DNA from: Vanilla planifolia | Lineage: Eukaryota > Streptophyta > Magnoliopsida > Asparagales > Orchidaceae | Length of the DNA: 64,000 bases | Assembly: GCA_023846275.1 (NCBI GenBank) | Contig: CM043868.1 | Span: forward strand, 13,921,755-13,985,754 | Direction of reading: 5' to 3' | Translations under genes and position numbers: made by a program | The notes under the pieces: model-generated | Database searches by the model: none | What the model saw: only the letters and a program-made list of their open reading frames with translations | What the model was told of the DNA's origin: nothing | Shown here: piece after piece, positions 46,301-57,699 of the stretch | How the letters are laid out: every line of letters starts with the position of its first letter | Position numbering within the stretch: position 1 is the stretch's first letter

Positions 46301-48350
46301 AATGATTGCAAGAAAGAATGTGGGGGTAAGTGTGGAATGATATCCATTGATATCATAATTAAATCTCTTTCATTTTGATCAACTTTTCTTATAAATGTCA
46401 TTACCAACTAACCCTGAAGCTCTATAGTAGATAAACTCTTATCATGAAAACTAACTTAATGTTCAAAGTTAATGCATTCAAGAGTAATGATATCATCTCC
46501 CTCTTTTGAGGTATCTCTCTTTTGTCATGTAGATATGACTTTCTTTTTGAAAAATTTAAAATCAATATTAAAAATTTCAAAAAAAATATCTAAGATACCA
46601 ACAAAAAAATGCTATTTATTCCCATCATTTATGACATTAAAGTAGAGTCTTTTGGTCAAATGTGTGAGGTGTTTAATTACATGTGTGTTTAACTAAAGGT
46701 GATTATTGAAGTAAGCCTGATCATTAGATTATGTGTGAATATAAATTGAAGTTTAAATAGGATCACCTAGAAATTATCACATACAAATTTTAAAGTTAAG
46801 CAAGAGTTTTAAGACAAGATTTATAAGAATAATTAAAAATCTCAAAAAAAAATTATTGTTTAGTATTATTATTCTTGAAATTATAATTTTTATAATTCAT
46901 CATTCTCTTATATAGACATCTTATAGTTTTAATCTAATAGTCCAATCACCCAAGGATATTTAAAACTCCTATTCATAGTGTTTAGTCATTTCTTTAAGTG
47001 TATTTGAAAGTTCTATGTCTTCGAATATTGTTAAAAGGTTTTAATCAAATTTTAATAGATTTGTTTTATGTTTTCTCCAATTAAAGATTAAAATTTCTTA
47101 CATATTTAGTTGTGTTCTTCAATTTCTTGTTGTGTTCTTTAGATTATCAAACAACTTTTAATTTAGATCAAAATGAACAAAACCCTATAAAACTCTAAAT
47201 AATCATAATAATGTGCACACCATCTAGCTATCTACATGCAAAGAACTCAAATACAAAGATGTAATGTCTAAGTGCTCAACTACAACTTTAGGAACATCAT
47301 AAACATAAAAGTATGTAACGACAGAAAAAAAAATTACAAAATATTATTGTACTATAGATATCCTTTAAAAATGATCACATTTAGTGAAATATATAAGAAA
47401 ATCATCTCTAAAGACTAGAAATAAACTAAAAGAAATATAATAATCTTAATAAATAAAGCAATCATAATCCAAATAGTCTTTTAGCTCAAATACTAAAACT
47501 AATAAAATTATTACGAATAAACTTAATGTCTCATACATTTTTATATACGATAAATGCATCTCAAATATATGGTAAACACATCTGCTATATATAGATATAA
47601 TTGAGAACAACTAAAAGTGTCATGAAAATACTAATAATATTTGAGTAATAAAATTATTACGAATAAAACTTGATGTCCAATTTAATTTTAGATATAATAA
47701 ATGCAACTCAAACATGCTAAATACATCTTATATATGTAGATATAATCAAGAACAATTAAAAGTGTCATAAAAATGCTAACAATATTTGAGTAAAAATTAA
47801 TGAGCCATCTCTTTCTTTATACTTGTTTTCTTGCATAAAATGCTCTTCAAATATCGAGAAAAATGTTATGGTGAAAAAAAGGAGGTTAAATTGAACTCTT
47901 TGAAACTTAAGAGTCAAAATATAAATTGATAGTATCTGAAAATTTTGAATTATTTTGAACACCAGTGAATATTTCAAACTAAATGTTAAATAGTTTCCAA
48001 TAAAACTCTAGTAACTAAGTTGATGAAAATCAACTTTGCCAAACCTTGAAATCATAGCAACAAATCAATGCAAGGCAAATCGAAAAACCCATTTCAAAAC
48101 CAAATGGTTCAACCCCTAAGTTCCAAATTTAGGACTCAAGTGCATACAAACTCAAGCCAAACACCTATTGAAAATACTCTTAAATATCAATAAGATTGAT
48201 AATTGAAAACCCACAAAAGCCAAAACAATAGAATCCATATCTACAATCCAAGTCAAAATGAATCCATATCTACAATATAAAAAAACAAACAAAAAAAACT
48301 AGAATACTGATCAATCAATCAAATTACTTTTAATATAATTTAGTTGTTTA
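43331..48350. other. AT-rich intergenic DNA between racemase and tubulin genes
   Basis: No coding domain was recognised on either strand. It contains a short TA-rich tract near 44,240-44,270, a TATA-like box plus pyrimidine-rich run at 44,763-44,930, and a 146-bp tandem duplication at 47,501-47,792. The small ORF at 47,765-47,977 (-) has no family content. Confidence 0.5.
47501..47792. repeat. 146-bp tandem duplication, two diverged units
   Basis: Unit 1 (47,501-47,646) and unit 2 (47,647-47,792) both begin aataaaattattacgaataaa and share blocks ending ...aagtgtcat(g/a)aaaa followed by atatttgagtaa. Substitutions and small indels separate them, so the duplication is not recent. Confidence 0.75.
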
Positions 48351-48629
48351 AAATAATTATTGCATGATCATATTGAAGAGGCCTAATAAGTTTTTACTTT
48401 CCTCTGTTCTTTCCACATTTACTTGGATTGTGTAGCGTACGTCTTCAGTGCAAATCAAATTACACATAGAAGCATTAAGTGAGCATCCATTAAAACGATG
48501 ACTAACACAGCAAGACATAAATCTAGTAGGTCTTTTTAAGTGGTTTATCTGCAGCAATCTGCTGCTAGCTAAAAAGCCTAAGGGGGGCAAAACCAGCATT
48601 TCAAACAAACAAAAACCATCTCAAGCATC

Positions 48630-50358
48630 TCAAGCCTCCTGGTAGTCTACTTCCTCATCTTCGTACTCGACCTCATCATCTGCCGTGGCATCCTGGTACT
48701 GCTGGTATTCCGACACGAGGTCATTCATGTTGCTCTCTGCCTCGGTGAATTCCATCTCATCCATTCCTTCCCCAGTGTACCAGTGCAGGAAGGCCTTCCT
48801 ACGAAACATGGCGGTGAATTGCTCGCTCACGCGACGGAACATCTCCTGGATCGAAGTCGAGTTCCCTATGAACGTGGAAGCCATCTTCAGTCCCGTCGGG
48901 GGGATGTCGCACACCGTAGACTTCACGTTGTTTGGGATCCATTCTACGAAATACGACGAGTTCTTGTTCTGAACATTGATCATTTGCTCGTCCACCTCCT
49001 TTGTGCTCATCTTTCCCCTGAACATCGCCGATGCGGTCAGGTACCTTCCATGACGAGGATCTGCTGCGCACATCATGTTCTTCGCGTCCCACATCTGTTG
49101 GGTAAGCTCCGGGACGGTGAGTGCGCGGTATTGCTGCGATCCGCGGGATGTCAGGGGAGCAAACCCAACCATGAAGAAATGGAGACGGGGGAATGGAATC
49201 AGATTCACTGCAAGCTTCCTGAGATCAGAGTTCAGCTGCCCGGGGAACCGAAGGCAACAGGTCACGCCGCTCATTGTCGCCGAGATCAAGTGATTGAGAT
49301 CACCAACTACGTCCATCGAAGACAGTCATCAGTAAACAATAACAGTAAATAATGCAGTAGTGGATACAGAGAAGACATAGTGGTATTAGTCTTTACAGCT
49401 TGGCGTGCTTAGCTTGAGCGTTCGAAAACAGATATCATAGAGCGCTTCGTTGTCAAGAACCATGCATTCATCGGCATTTTCGACCAGCTGGTGGACAGAA
49501 AGGGTTGCATTGTAAGGCTCGACGACGGTGTCAGAGACTTTCGGCGATGGGAAGACGGAGAAGGTCAGCATCATTCGATCAGGATACTCTTCCCTGATCT
49601 TCGATATGAGTAATGTTCCCATGCCTGAGCCGGTGCCACCTCCAAGCGAATGGCAGACCTGGAAACCTGTCAACAAACATTTGGAGCACAAATGTAGCAC
49701 AGACAAAGCATATAATTGATTTCAAAGTCCTGTTTCACTGCTTTCATCAATCTGGATTGATTTTTAATAAAAGCACGCCTAAATTTCTGAAAGGTTGTGC
49801 CTTTTTTTTTTTTTTTTTTGATAAACTAGCAGTGCCTCGATTAAAATAAATAACTACAGAGAGTTTTCCTTGTGAAAAAGCATTTAAAACATAGTCTTGA
49901 ACACCAATAGCAAAGATATGTAATCGATAAAGAAACCGAAAACAAGAAAATATTGCAATCTCACCTTGCAAACAGTCACAGTTCTCGGCCTCCTTCCTGA
50001 CGACGTCAAGTACTGAATCGATAAGCTCAGCGCCCTCTGTGTAGTGGCCCTTGGCCCAGTTGTTTCCGGCTCCGGACTGACCAAAGACGAAATTATCGGG
50101 GCGAAATATTTGCCCATATGGCCCCGATCGGACGCTATCCATGGTGCCAGGTTCCAGATCCATGAGCACGGCACGAGGCACGAACCTTCCGCAGCTAGCT
50201 TCGTTGTAGTATACATTCACCCGCTCGAGTTGCAGATCCAAGTCTCCATTGTACCTTCCCGTCGAGTCGATGCCATGCTCCAAGCATACCACCTCCCAGA
50301 ACTTGGCCCCGATCTGGTTCCCACACTGCCCACCCTGGATGTGCAAAATCTCTCTCAT
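48630..50358 (-). CDS. TUB: Beta-tubulin, three exons
   Basis: Beta subunit of the alpha/beta-tubulin dimer; binds and hydrolyses GTP at the plus end of microtubules. Coding exons on the minus strand are 50,358-49,965 (394 nt), 49,666-49,397 (270 nt) and 49,306-48,630 (677 nt). Introns are 298 and 90 bp with GT/AG ends. The sum of 1,341 nt gives 446 aa, and the two-intron layout and exon sizes are those usual for plant beta-tubulins. It starts MREI, the tetrapeptide known for tubulin mRNA autoregulation in animals. The GTP-binding signature GGGTGSGMG falls early in exon 2, and the C-terminal tail is acidic ([14 protein letters not shown]). The junction between exons 2 and 3 restores STPSFGDLNHL. 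No defect was seen. Confidence 0.97.
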
Positions 50359-50467
50359 GACTACACAGGTTAAGTTGAGTTTCGGATATCTGGGAAGATG
50401 GCCTCGAGGACTTGGGAGCCGACAAAGCAGAGGTAGACAGAAGCAGAGCGAGGAGGCCGAATGGTTG

Positions 50468-50479
50468 TAGGGTTTTATA
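50468..50479 (-). promoter_or_regulatory. TATA box overlapping a telo-box upstream of beta-tubulin
   Basis: Read on the minus strand, tttataaaaccctac contains TATAAAA (50,479-50,473) running directly into AAACCCTA (50,475-50,468), the plant telo-box typical of genes expressed in cycling cells. It lies about 115 bp upstream of the ATG, which suits a TATA box with an ~80-90 nt leader. The assignment rests on sequence and distance only. Confidence 0.5.
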
Positions 50480-50699
50480 AAGGGACGTCGACGGTTTCCG
50501 TCATAGGGTGCCGTTGATTGTAACGGAGTCGACGGCCGTTTGAATTTGAATTTTGAAAGTGGGTGCGTTCTCATTATAAATGAAAAGATGTCCAAAGGAA
50601 CTGAACAAGTTGAACGCTTTGAGATATGTGCTGAGGTAATCCGCATGAATTGTTCTAAAGTCACCAATCGCAAAGACATTTGGCGGTAGATCATTTACG

Positions 50700-52079
50700 A
50701 TTTGTCAGCCTACCCTAATTCATAGATATGCATTCGGGCAGAAGTTCGGTGATGCGCTGGCTCAAATGTAGTAGCCGTTAGAGACCACGTGACAACGTCT
50801 ATTCCGGTATGCCCTTCCACTATTCATCATTTAAGCCGTTTGGGTTTCGAAGGCATATTCGAATTTTGAAATGGTTAATTATTAAATTGTTGGTAAGTTT
50901 ATCAAATATGTGAATTGTGCCAACTTAAACTACGTCATAAAAGCAAAAGGAGCTACCGTAGGATAAGAATAAAACCAATTAATAAATTTGAAACATTTGA
51001 TAAAAAAACAGTGATATGGCTGATAATTTAATCAACATATGATATTTTAAATAAAAAAAATATATAAATTTAAAAATATTTCATAATTTTGTAAACAAAT
51101 ATGTAAAAATAAATTATAATTAAAATATGAATTTTTGATATAAAATGAATATATAAAAAAATGTTTTTTAAAAATACATAATTATTTATCTTAAATAATA
51201 ATTTATAGTTTTTAAATTTTATAAAACTAAAGCCCTTTGCGGAGTTCAGCACTTTTCAAAATGCGGTAAAGATTGGGAGATTGTATCGAAATATATTTAG
51301 TGAGGTTAAAATAGTAAGAACTTTAAATCAAACAAAGCTTTAATTTAAAATTTCATGCCATTCAGTAATGTTAACATCGCATTAACGCCTGGCCACGAAT
51401 CGTCAAACAATTAAGCTTTTTTAAACATATCAAACCTTTGATATATTTTTTTATATTTTTAACTCCGCTTTGGGTATTTGAGAATAATAAACTTTAGACC
51501 AAACTATGTTACTAAAGTTATGACTTGAATGTGACATTTTTGTCTACATAGTATGATCAATTCAAATATTCCAATCATGATGCATTTTAGTCTTATATAT
51601 CATTAGCTTCATTTGCTTTGGATTTGTTTCTTTCAATTTATATAAGATGTAAACATGCTTTTATTTCAAAATAAAAATATTTTATTAGTTCTACCAATTT
51701 AATATGCCTTCAAGAGGTGGAATGACAATAGCTAAGTGGTGTGATGTCAATTTAAGTTATTTAAGTGCCAAAAGGTTTAGTGATAAGCTCTAAACAAATA
51801 ACTTTCTAATAATTTATTCATTTCTTTTGTATCCTAAGGCTCTCAGAAGAGATTTTGGTTTGGTTGTTTGTTTATGTTTTGTTATTTTGTATTTTTTGTT
51901 TTTGCTTCCTAACTTTATAATTATTTGTCACTGGATTCAATATGTTTACTACAACACTTCGTTACTCACAATGATGTGAATATAATACCTTTTATTCAAA
52001 CTAGTTATTATATTAGTTGTTAAAGTATAGTTAATTTAAGACAAATTATACTAAGATGATGATATTGAGCTAATCTACT
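50700..52079. other. AT-rich intergenic DNA
   Basis: No gene or repeat boundary was recognised. About 50,990-51,240 is almost pure A/T with a spurious 60-codon minus ORF. Confidence 0.5.
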
Positions 52080-53729
52080 AAAACCTTGGATAAAGAAATC
52101 TAATTTTATTGTAAATTATAGATTTTGTTACAAATAAAGAATATACTATACTTAGACATGTGTTATGTTGGTTTATTTATTATATTTAGTTTTTATTCAA
52201 TTGTAAAGAGTTATGTATAAAACTTATAAAAAATTTATATTTTATTTGAACAAATTTTTTTTGGAATTTTTTTGTTTTATTAGTTATAACCATTTTTGTC
52301 ATTTTACTTTTATTTAATGTTTCTCATTGTAAGCTATTTAATTACTTATTATAGAATGAAAATAGAGAAATCTATTGTTTGGTTATTAATATGAGATTAT
52401 GATTTTTTTATGATGTATGTTTGTATAAGAAAAAGACATTGGTTAAATCTTTTATCACCTCAGATTGTGATTTAACTTTGTTCTTCCTAAAGGTTATCAT
52501 CATTTACCTCATCCTTTTCATCGCTATCTAAGCTCCCAACCACCATTGATATCATGAGACTTTTAACTGTCGACTGTAGCAACTTCTTCTCTTTTGTCAT
52601 GCTCCACCATGCTTAACATTAGAATAACTAATATGATGCATCGATAACATTGAAATATTAGATAAAATAAAGAGCATGCAACAAATCTAAACAACATAAT
52701 TCTAAAATTGAGCAAAGGTCACAAAAAATATTAAAAAACTAATATAAAATCTAAAAAAATAACAATATATAAAGTAACATACATAGCCTCAAGATATCAT
52801 ACAAAACACAAGCTAAAAGTTACACAAATACATCATTTGTTAATTGATTATAATAGTTGTCTTTGTTGAACCTTCTGAGCACTAAGACATATGTAATGTT
52901 TTAATGATAAAAAAGTATTTTAAGTGTGTGATGCAAGAACATAATAAGATGGTAATATATTATGTGGGTTGGTCGTATTTCATTAGGACCATCAAAAGAA
53001 GCATGACAAAGAAAGATGTTATAAGAAATCATTTAATCAGATAGTTTGAGCTAATCATAAGTTATTTTAGTATTATTTGTTCTATTTTTAAAAAGTTTCT
53101 TATTAATAACTTCTAAATTAGTAATTTATAAAGAGTAGTTGATTATTATTAGTTGGTTATTAATAATGGATTACTAGTTATTATATTTACGAGTGTAACA
53201 TTTTGATGCATGTATAAATTTCTCTATAAACAGAGAAAAAATTTATAATGAAAGATATCTCTATGTCGATTTTAAATTATATTTTAATGCCTTTTTGTTG
53301 GTGGCATGAGTGAGGAATTCTTGGTGGCCAACCTTTAGAAGAGGCTTGGTATCTAATTTCATAGTTTTTTTTTGGTGAACGTGATTATACTCATTCCTAA
53401 TTTCATGAAAATTCTTCCCAACATCTTCATTATCCTTTTACATCAAGTGATATTAAAACTAGTTCAAATATTTTTGGTTATTGTTCATTCTACTCCTACA
53501 TTGCTCCACTGACACTCGCTAAGCATATTGTACAACTTGCTGGTCTCCACCTCCCATGTGCATCTTACGTGCATCTTTGCCTTTGCATCTACATTAACAC
53601 CAACTCACCCATGCATGCAACTACTTTAGTGAACGAATCTATGCCCACTCTCCTACACCCATAACCACATCAATAATTAGATTTATTGTCATTGCTTACA
53701 CTTGTAATTGAATTACTAAACAAATTTGG
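52080..53729 (+). repeat. Left copy of a ~1.6-kb direct repeat (LTR-like)
   Basis: Matches 59,935-61,568 collinearly in the same orientation. The first 60 bp (52,081-52,140) are identical to 59,936-59,995; later parts show scattered substitutions and small indels. Near 53,222 is ctctataaacagagaa, a TATA-type promoter as in an LTR, followed by a leader-like region. Similarity stops after gaattactaaacaaatttgg (about 53,729). I infer a solo or truncated relative of the Ty3/gypsy element on the right; LTR ends (TG...CA) were not fixed. Confidence 0.8.
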
Positions 53730-54198
53730 TAATATATTGTACTAAAATAGATTATTAGTGCATAACATATAATCAACAAAACTTTTATTTTCTATGATAT
53801 TTGGTACACTAAGAATTTGTTATTTGATCTTAATTGTTTAACATTTATCGACTAACATTACTATAACATAAAAATGATTTTATTTTATATTTAACTTGAC
53901 CAAAATATTATTTAAATATTGTAAGATATGCTATTTGTGGGCAACAAGATTGAATCATAATTAGAGTGTTTGAGAAATCTTACATAATGCACACAATATT
54001 ATACAATTATTTTCAATAACTACAATGTATTTAGTCAAACAAAATACATTTTTCATAGAAAGGATGAAATATTTATAGCCAAAATGCAATCACTTCACAG
54101 AAAATACAAATGCTACAAATGCAATTAAAAACAAAATACGATTCCTAATTGTAACACAAACTAAGTTCATCCTACTAAAATGATTACTAAAGTGATTA
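53730..54198. other. Non-coding DNA downstream of the NLR gene
   Basis: AT-rich sequence between the left repeat and the NLR stop codon. It should contain the NLR 3' UTR; no signal is clear. Confidence 0.4.
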
Positions 54199-57100
54199 TC
54201 AAGTCCTGCGGCACGGGAGAATCACGTCTCCATCAACCCAAACAGAGAAGACGTTTTTGATCTTGGGCCAGTCATCTTCCCCCTCCTTGCACCGTTCCTT
54301 GAGCCAACGGCAGTTGTTTATGCTCAAGACGTGAAGCGAGGTGGGCAAAGAGCTTGGCATAGCCAATAGCGATGGACAATCCGAAATCTCCAGCCGCTCC
54401 AGAGATTTCATGAACCCAAACTGCTCAGGGAGAGACGAAAGCGAGGGACAACGTTGAATCTCCAAGTCTTGAAGAGCCCCGAACTTTCCAAGCTCATCCG
54501 GCAGAAACCGAAGCTTGGGGCAGTGCTTGACTCCGAGATATACAAGATTGGTGTGTTGCCAGTCTTCGGGCAACTTTATCAACTCATAACAGGAAACAAT
54601 CTCTAATCGCTGCAGCGAATTCAAGCCGCGCAGCGAACCCTGGTGTAAATATGCTTCTCCCAGTCCTTTAAGCCTCAGGGAGAAGAGAGAAGTGAGGGGC
54701 GGCAATAGCTGCCAAAAGAATCGACCATTCCTCGAAACAGTTAAAGAATTGAGGTTTGGAAGAACCGGCAAACTGGCCAACTTAGGCGATCCTTTAATCA
54801 CCAACTTTTCAAGGTAAGGCATGCGATGGGAGATTTTCTGGAAATTACTGCAATCCTTGATGATCAGTTCACGAAGGGAGTTGAGAACACATCTGCCATC
54901 CCCGTGCCACTGGTGCAGGCTTGGCATATTCTCGAGATGAAACTTCCTCAGAACTCTGAACGGCGTTGCGCTACTCTGACAACAAAATGCGCTGTCCAAG
55001 TCTGCAACCGAGTGCAAGCCTTCGAAATGGAGCTCGGACAACGCCGGCAGATTTCCAAGCGGCGGGAGAAACGCGCATTGGCTGCAGTTGATGAGTGCCA
55101 ACGTAGTAAGGTTTGAAAGAGAGAAGGAGCCAAGCCAGGATGGAAAGTAAGTTCCCATATACCCAACGATACTCATTTTTTTGAGGTTAGAATGAGGTTG
55201 CAGCTCGGAGAGGATACTCTCCACGCTATCCCTTCTGAAAAGATTACGAGGAAATTTGGCGGCTTCCTTTTCAACTGCATTCCACTGCAGCTCCAGGCAC
55301 TGCAAGTGTTCCTTGCCTTCCAGATTTGCCGCCTTGGCTTCCGCGGCATATCGGACCAGCTGTAGATTGGAGACAAGAAGCTCTCCATGAAGGCTTGTCA
55401 TGTTTCCCAGCTCTCCCACTCCGCATCCATTCTTCTCACTCACAACGAACCTATTCAAAGTTTGAAGATGGACAAGTAAACCCATTTCAGGTGGCATAAA
55501 CCGCAAGGCGTGTCTCCTTCCCACGAACCTCGGGATGTGTCCCGGCGCCATCAACGAGTCATGATCCCAGTGCAGGTCGATGTGCCGCAGGCATTGAAGA
55601 TACTTCATCTCTTTTGGTAGCTCCTCAAGCAGGGAGCAGTTTTGAAGCCCCAGAGTATGGAGGAAGTAAAGGCAACACAGTGCATCAGGCAATCTTGTAA
55701 TATTCGTGCCTCCGAGCTGAAGGCAGCGAAGGTGCTTCAAGTGATGGATTGAATCGGGCAATTTGTGGATGCCGGTGTGGCTTAAATCCAGAGCTCGCAA
55801 GCGTTTAAATTTCTTGGTGAAGTCGTCAGGTAGCTCGGTGACGGAGTCGTCGAAAATTACGAGGGTGTATAGGCCTTTGAGTTGATCATTAACAGACTGT
55901 GTGTTGAAAAGTGAAGGCTTCTCCTGGGGCATCAGTGAGAGGTGCCGATTCTTTGCAAATCCATTGCCATGCTCTGCAATCCTCCGACCTCTCCTAACGA
56001 ATTTATGCAAAGACTCAGGAATAGTGTACTTGGACCGATTGCTCTTTTGGTCGAATCGGGAGAACTGAAAGAAAGATCTTTGCTTTAAAAGGTCGAAGTA
56101 CGTGCGCCCTACGTCTTCCATCCTCAGATCCTGATCATAAGGCTGAATGAAACTTTGGGACATCCACAGCCGGACCAACTCCTCCTCCTCAAACTCGAAA
56201 CCTATAGGAAACACTGAGCAGAATGAAAAGCATGGCTTCAGGTGGGCAGGAAGCAGTCGATAACGCAAGTCTGCCCGAGAGCTGTCGCTATGCTGATTGT
56301 CAGCCTGAAGAACGGACCTCCATCTGCTTCTGTCTGGCTCCATGCTTAGCCGTACGGCCAAATCCATCGCTGCTGATGGCAAGCCATTGCAATTCCGAGC
56401 AATTTCTCGTTCGAAAATTGCCAATTCTTCCAATCTGATTGGATTCTGCTGCACCATGTAGTAGTAGAACAAGGACCAGCAATCATCGTCTCGAAGTGGC
56501 CGCAAACGATAGATCGATGAGGTCAACGCCTTCGCGACATCGTTGCTCGTGGTTGTCACAAGGATTTTGCTACCCGTGCACCCTTGCAGCAAAGGAGTCC
56601 TAAACTTGTGCCATTGCCTCCAATCTTCGATCCAGACATCGTCCAAGACAAGCAAGAACTTCTTCCCACGAAGCTTTTTGAGAAGCTCTTTCTGAAGATT
56701 ATCCAAACTTAAATTAGGATGGGAAGAGCCATCAATGGATTCCAAAATCTTCTTAGTCAACTTGTCTTCCCTGAAATCTTGAGACACGTGAACCCACGAC
56801 CTAACTGTGAAGTTGTCTTCCACAGCCTCGTCGTTGTAAACACTCTGGGCAAGAGTCGTCTTCCCAAGGCCTCCTATCCCGACAATGCAAACCACACTAA
56901 CGTTGAATTCGCCAGCCATGCCAGATGACTGTGTTAACATTCTTACCAGATTTGCCTTATCCTCGTCTCTGCCGATAATTTCTGGAGGCCCGAGCGAGGT
57001 GCTTTCACTACGGTGTGGAGGACTCTCTTGCTCTATTATCTTCAAGCCATAGGCCTGGCGCTGCCTCTGGAGCTCTTCCATTCTCTCTTTTATTTTTCTT

Positions 57101-57471
57101 TCTCTTCTGGAGACTTTATGTAGAAACAGTGAACGCTTGGGGTTAATCAGGGACACGGATTTGCGCAGCTGGGCGAGAACAATCACCTTTTGCCGTTGGG
57201 CTTCGAGTGCGCACTCATCCAATACATCATTTGCATCGTACGCAACATCCTGGAGGTTTCCAAGCCACAGGCGCACGGTTTCGTTGGTCTGTTGCTTATT
57301 TTCTGCATCTCGGAGGTATGTTTGCAACACCAAGAGATCTTTGGCTAGCTTCGCGAGCTCGTCCTTGACCTCCTGTTCCAAACGCAGGTCATCCAACGCT
57401 GGCTTCACGCCTGCAAGTAAGCTCTGGAACAAGGCTTGCAAAAACGCAGACAGAATAAGAGCTTCTGCCAT
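54199..57471 (-). CDS. CNL-type disease-resistance-like protein (CC-NB-ARC-LRR)
   Basis: Intracellular immune receptor of the NLR family, single exon, 1,090 aa from the ATG at 57,471 (MAEALILSAFLQAL; the longer reading begins at TTG). Rx-type coiled-coil domain about 1-120, with the EDVID-equivalent YDANDVLDE at 78-86. NB-ARC: P-loop GIGGLGKTT 198-206, RNBS-A WVHVSQDF, kinase-2 LDDVW 276-280 (the Trp marks a CNL), RNBS-B LVTTTSNDVA with Thr308 where Arg is usual, GLPSAA at 363-368 instead of GLPLAA, RNBS-D CFSFCSVFP. At the MHD position the sequence reads IPE (484-486). LRRs run from about 530 to 1,065 (for example LRALDLSHTGIHKLP). The length is normal and the frame unbroken. It is probably expressed, but the switch motifs are unusual, so its signalling state is uncertain. 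Confidence 0.93.
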   Translation of the reverse strand: MAEALILSAFLQALFQSLLAGVKPALDDLRLEQEVKDELAKLAKDLLVLQTYLRDAENKQQTNETVRLWLGNLQDVAYDANDVLDECALEAQRQKVIVLAQLRKSVSLINPKRSLFLHKVSRRERKIKERMEELQRQRQAYGLKIIEQESPPHRSESTSLGPPEIIGRDEDKANLVRMLTQSSGMAGEFNVSVVCIVGIGGLGKTTLAQSVYNDEAVEDNFTVRSWVHVSQDFREDKLTKKILESIDGSSHPNLSLDNLQKELLKKLRGKKFLLVLDDVWIEDWRQWHKFRTPLLQGCTGSKILVTTTSNDVAKALTSSIYRLRPLRDDDCWSLFYYYMVQQNPIRLEELAIFEREIARNCNGLPSAAMDLAVRLSMEPDRSRWRSVLQADNQHSDSSRADLRYRLLPAHLKPCFSFCSVFPIGFEFEEEELVRLWMSQSFIQPYDQDLRMEDVGRTYFDLLKQRSFFQFSRFDQKSNRSKYTIPESLHKFVRRGRRIAEHGNGFAKNRHLSLMPQEKPSLFNTQSVNDQLKGLYTLVIFDDSVTELPDDFTKKFKRLRALDLSHTGIHKLPDSIHHLKHLRCLQLGGTNITRLPDALCCLYFLHTLGLQNCSLLEELPKEMKYLQCLRHIDLHWDHDSLMAPGHIPRFVGRRHALRFMPPEMGLLVHLQTLNRFVVSEKNGCGVGELGNMTSLHGELLVSNLQLVRYAAEAKAANLEGKEHLQCLELQWNAVEKEAAKFPRNLFRRDSVESILSELQPHSNLKKMSIVGYMGTYFPSWLGSFSLSNLTTLALINCSQCAFLPPLGNLPALSELHFEGLHSVADLDSAFCCQSSATPFRVLRKFHLENMPSLHQWHGDGRCVLNSLRELIIKDCSNFQKISHRMPYLEKLVIKGSPKLASLPVLPNLNSLTVSRNGRFFWQLLPPLTSLFSLRLKGLGEAYLHQGSLRGLNSLQRLEIVSCYELIKLPEDWQHTNLVYLGVKHCPKLRFLPDELGKFGALQDLEIQRCPSLSSLPEQFGFMKSLERLEISDCPSLLAMPSSLPTSLHVLSINNCRWLKERCKEGEDDWPKIKNVFSVWVDGDVILPCRRT

Positions 57472-57617
57472 GAATTCATTGGGCGCTGAGCAGGAAGGCA
57501 AAATAAGCAATTGGGGTGAGTACGAATGTCTCGCGGAAGCAGAACTTTCCCATTTCCTTCCAGATCGTCGAGGAGGGCGACCATTGCAGTAATAGACTGC
57601 AGAGAAATCTATTCAAT

Positions 57618-57623
57618 GGTCAA
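57618..57623 (-). promoter_or_regulatory. Possible W-box upstream of the NLR gene
   Basis: TTGACC on the minus strand, 147 bp upstream of the NLR ATG, fits the WRKY-binding core TTGAC(C/T) found in many defence promoters. A single six-base match is expected often by chance. Confidence 0.25.
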
Positions 57624-57699
57624 ATGAAGAATTTAATTGCAAGTAACCCACTTGGACAACGACAGCTCCTTCTTTGACATGATCAAAACTCACTTTGGT

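Noticed and set aside
48783..49352. 189-codon plus-strand ORF
   Set aside because: Antisense shadow of beta-tubulin exon 3.
49747..50694. 315-codon reading including a 116-residue N-terminal extension of beta-tubulin
   Set aside because: The extension comes from reading through the 5' leader and TATA region; tubulin starts at MREI (50,358), and the downstream end reads into intron 1.
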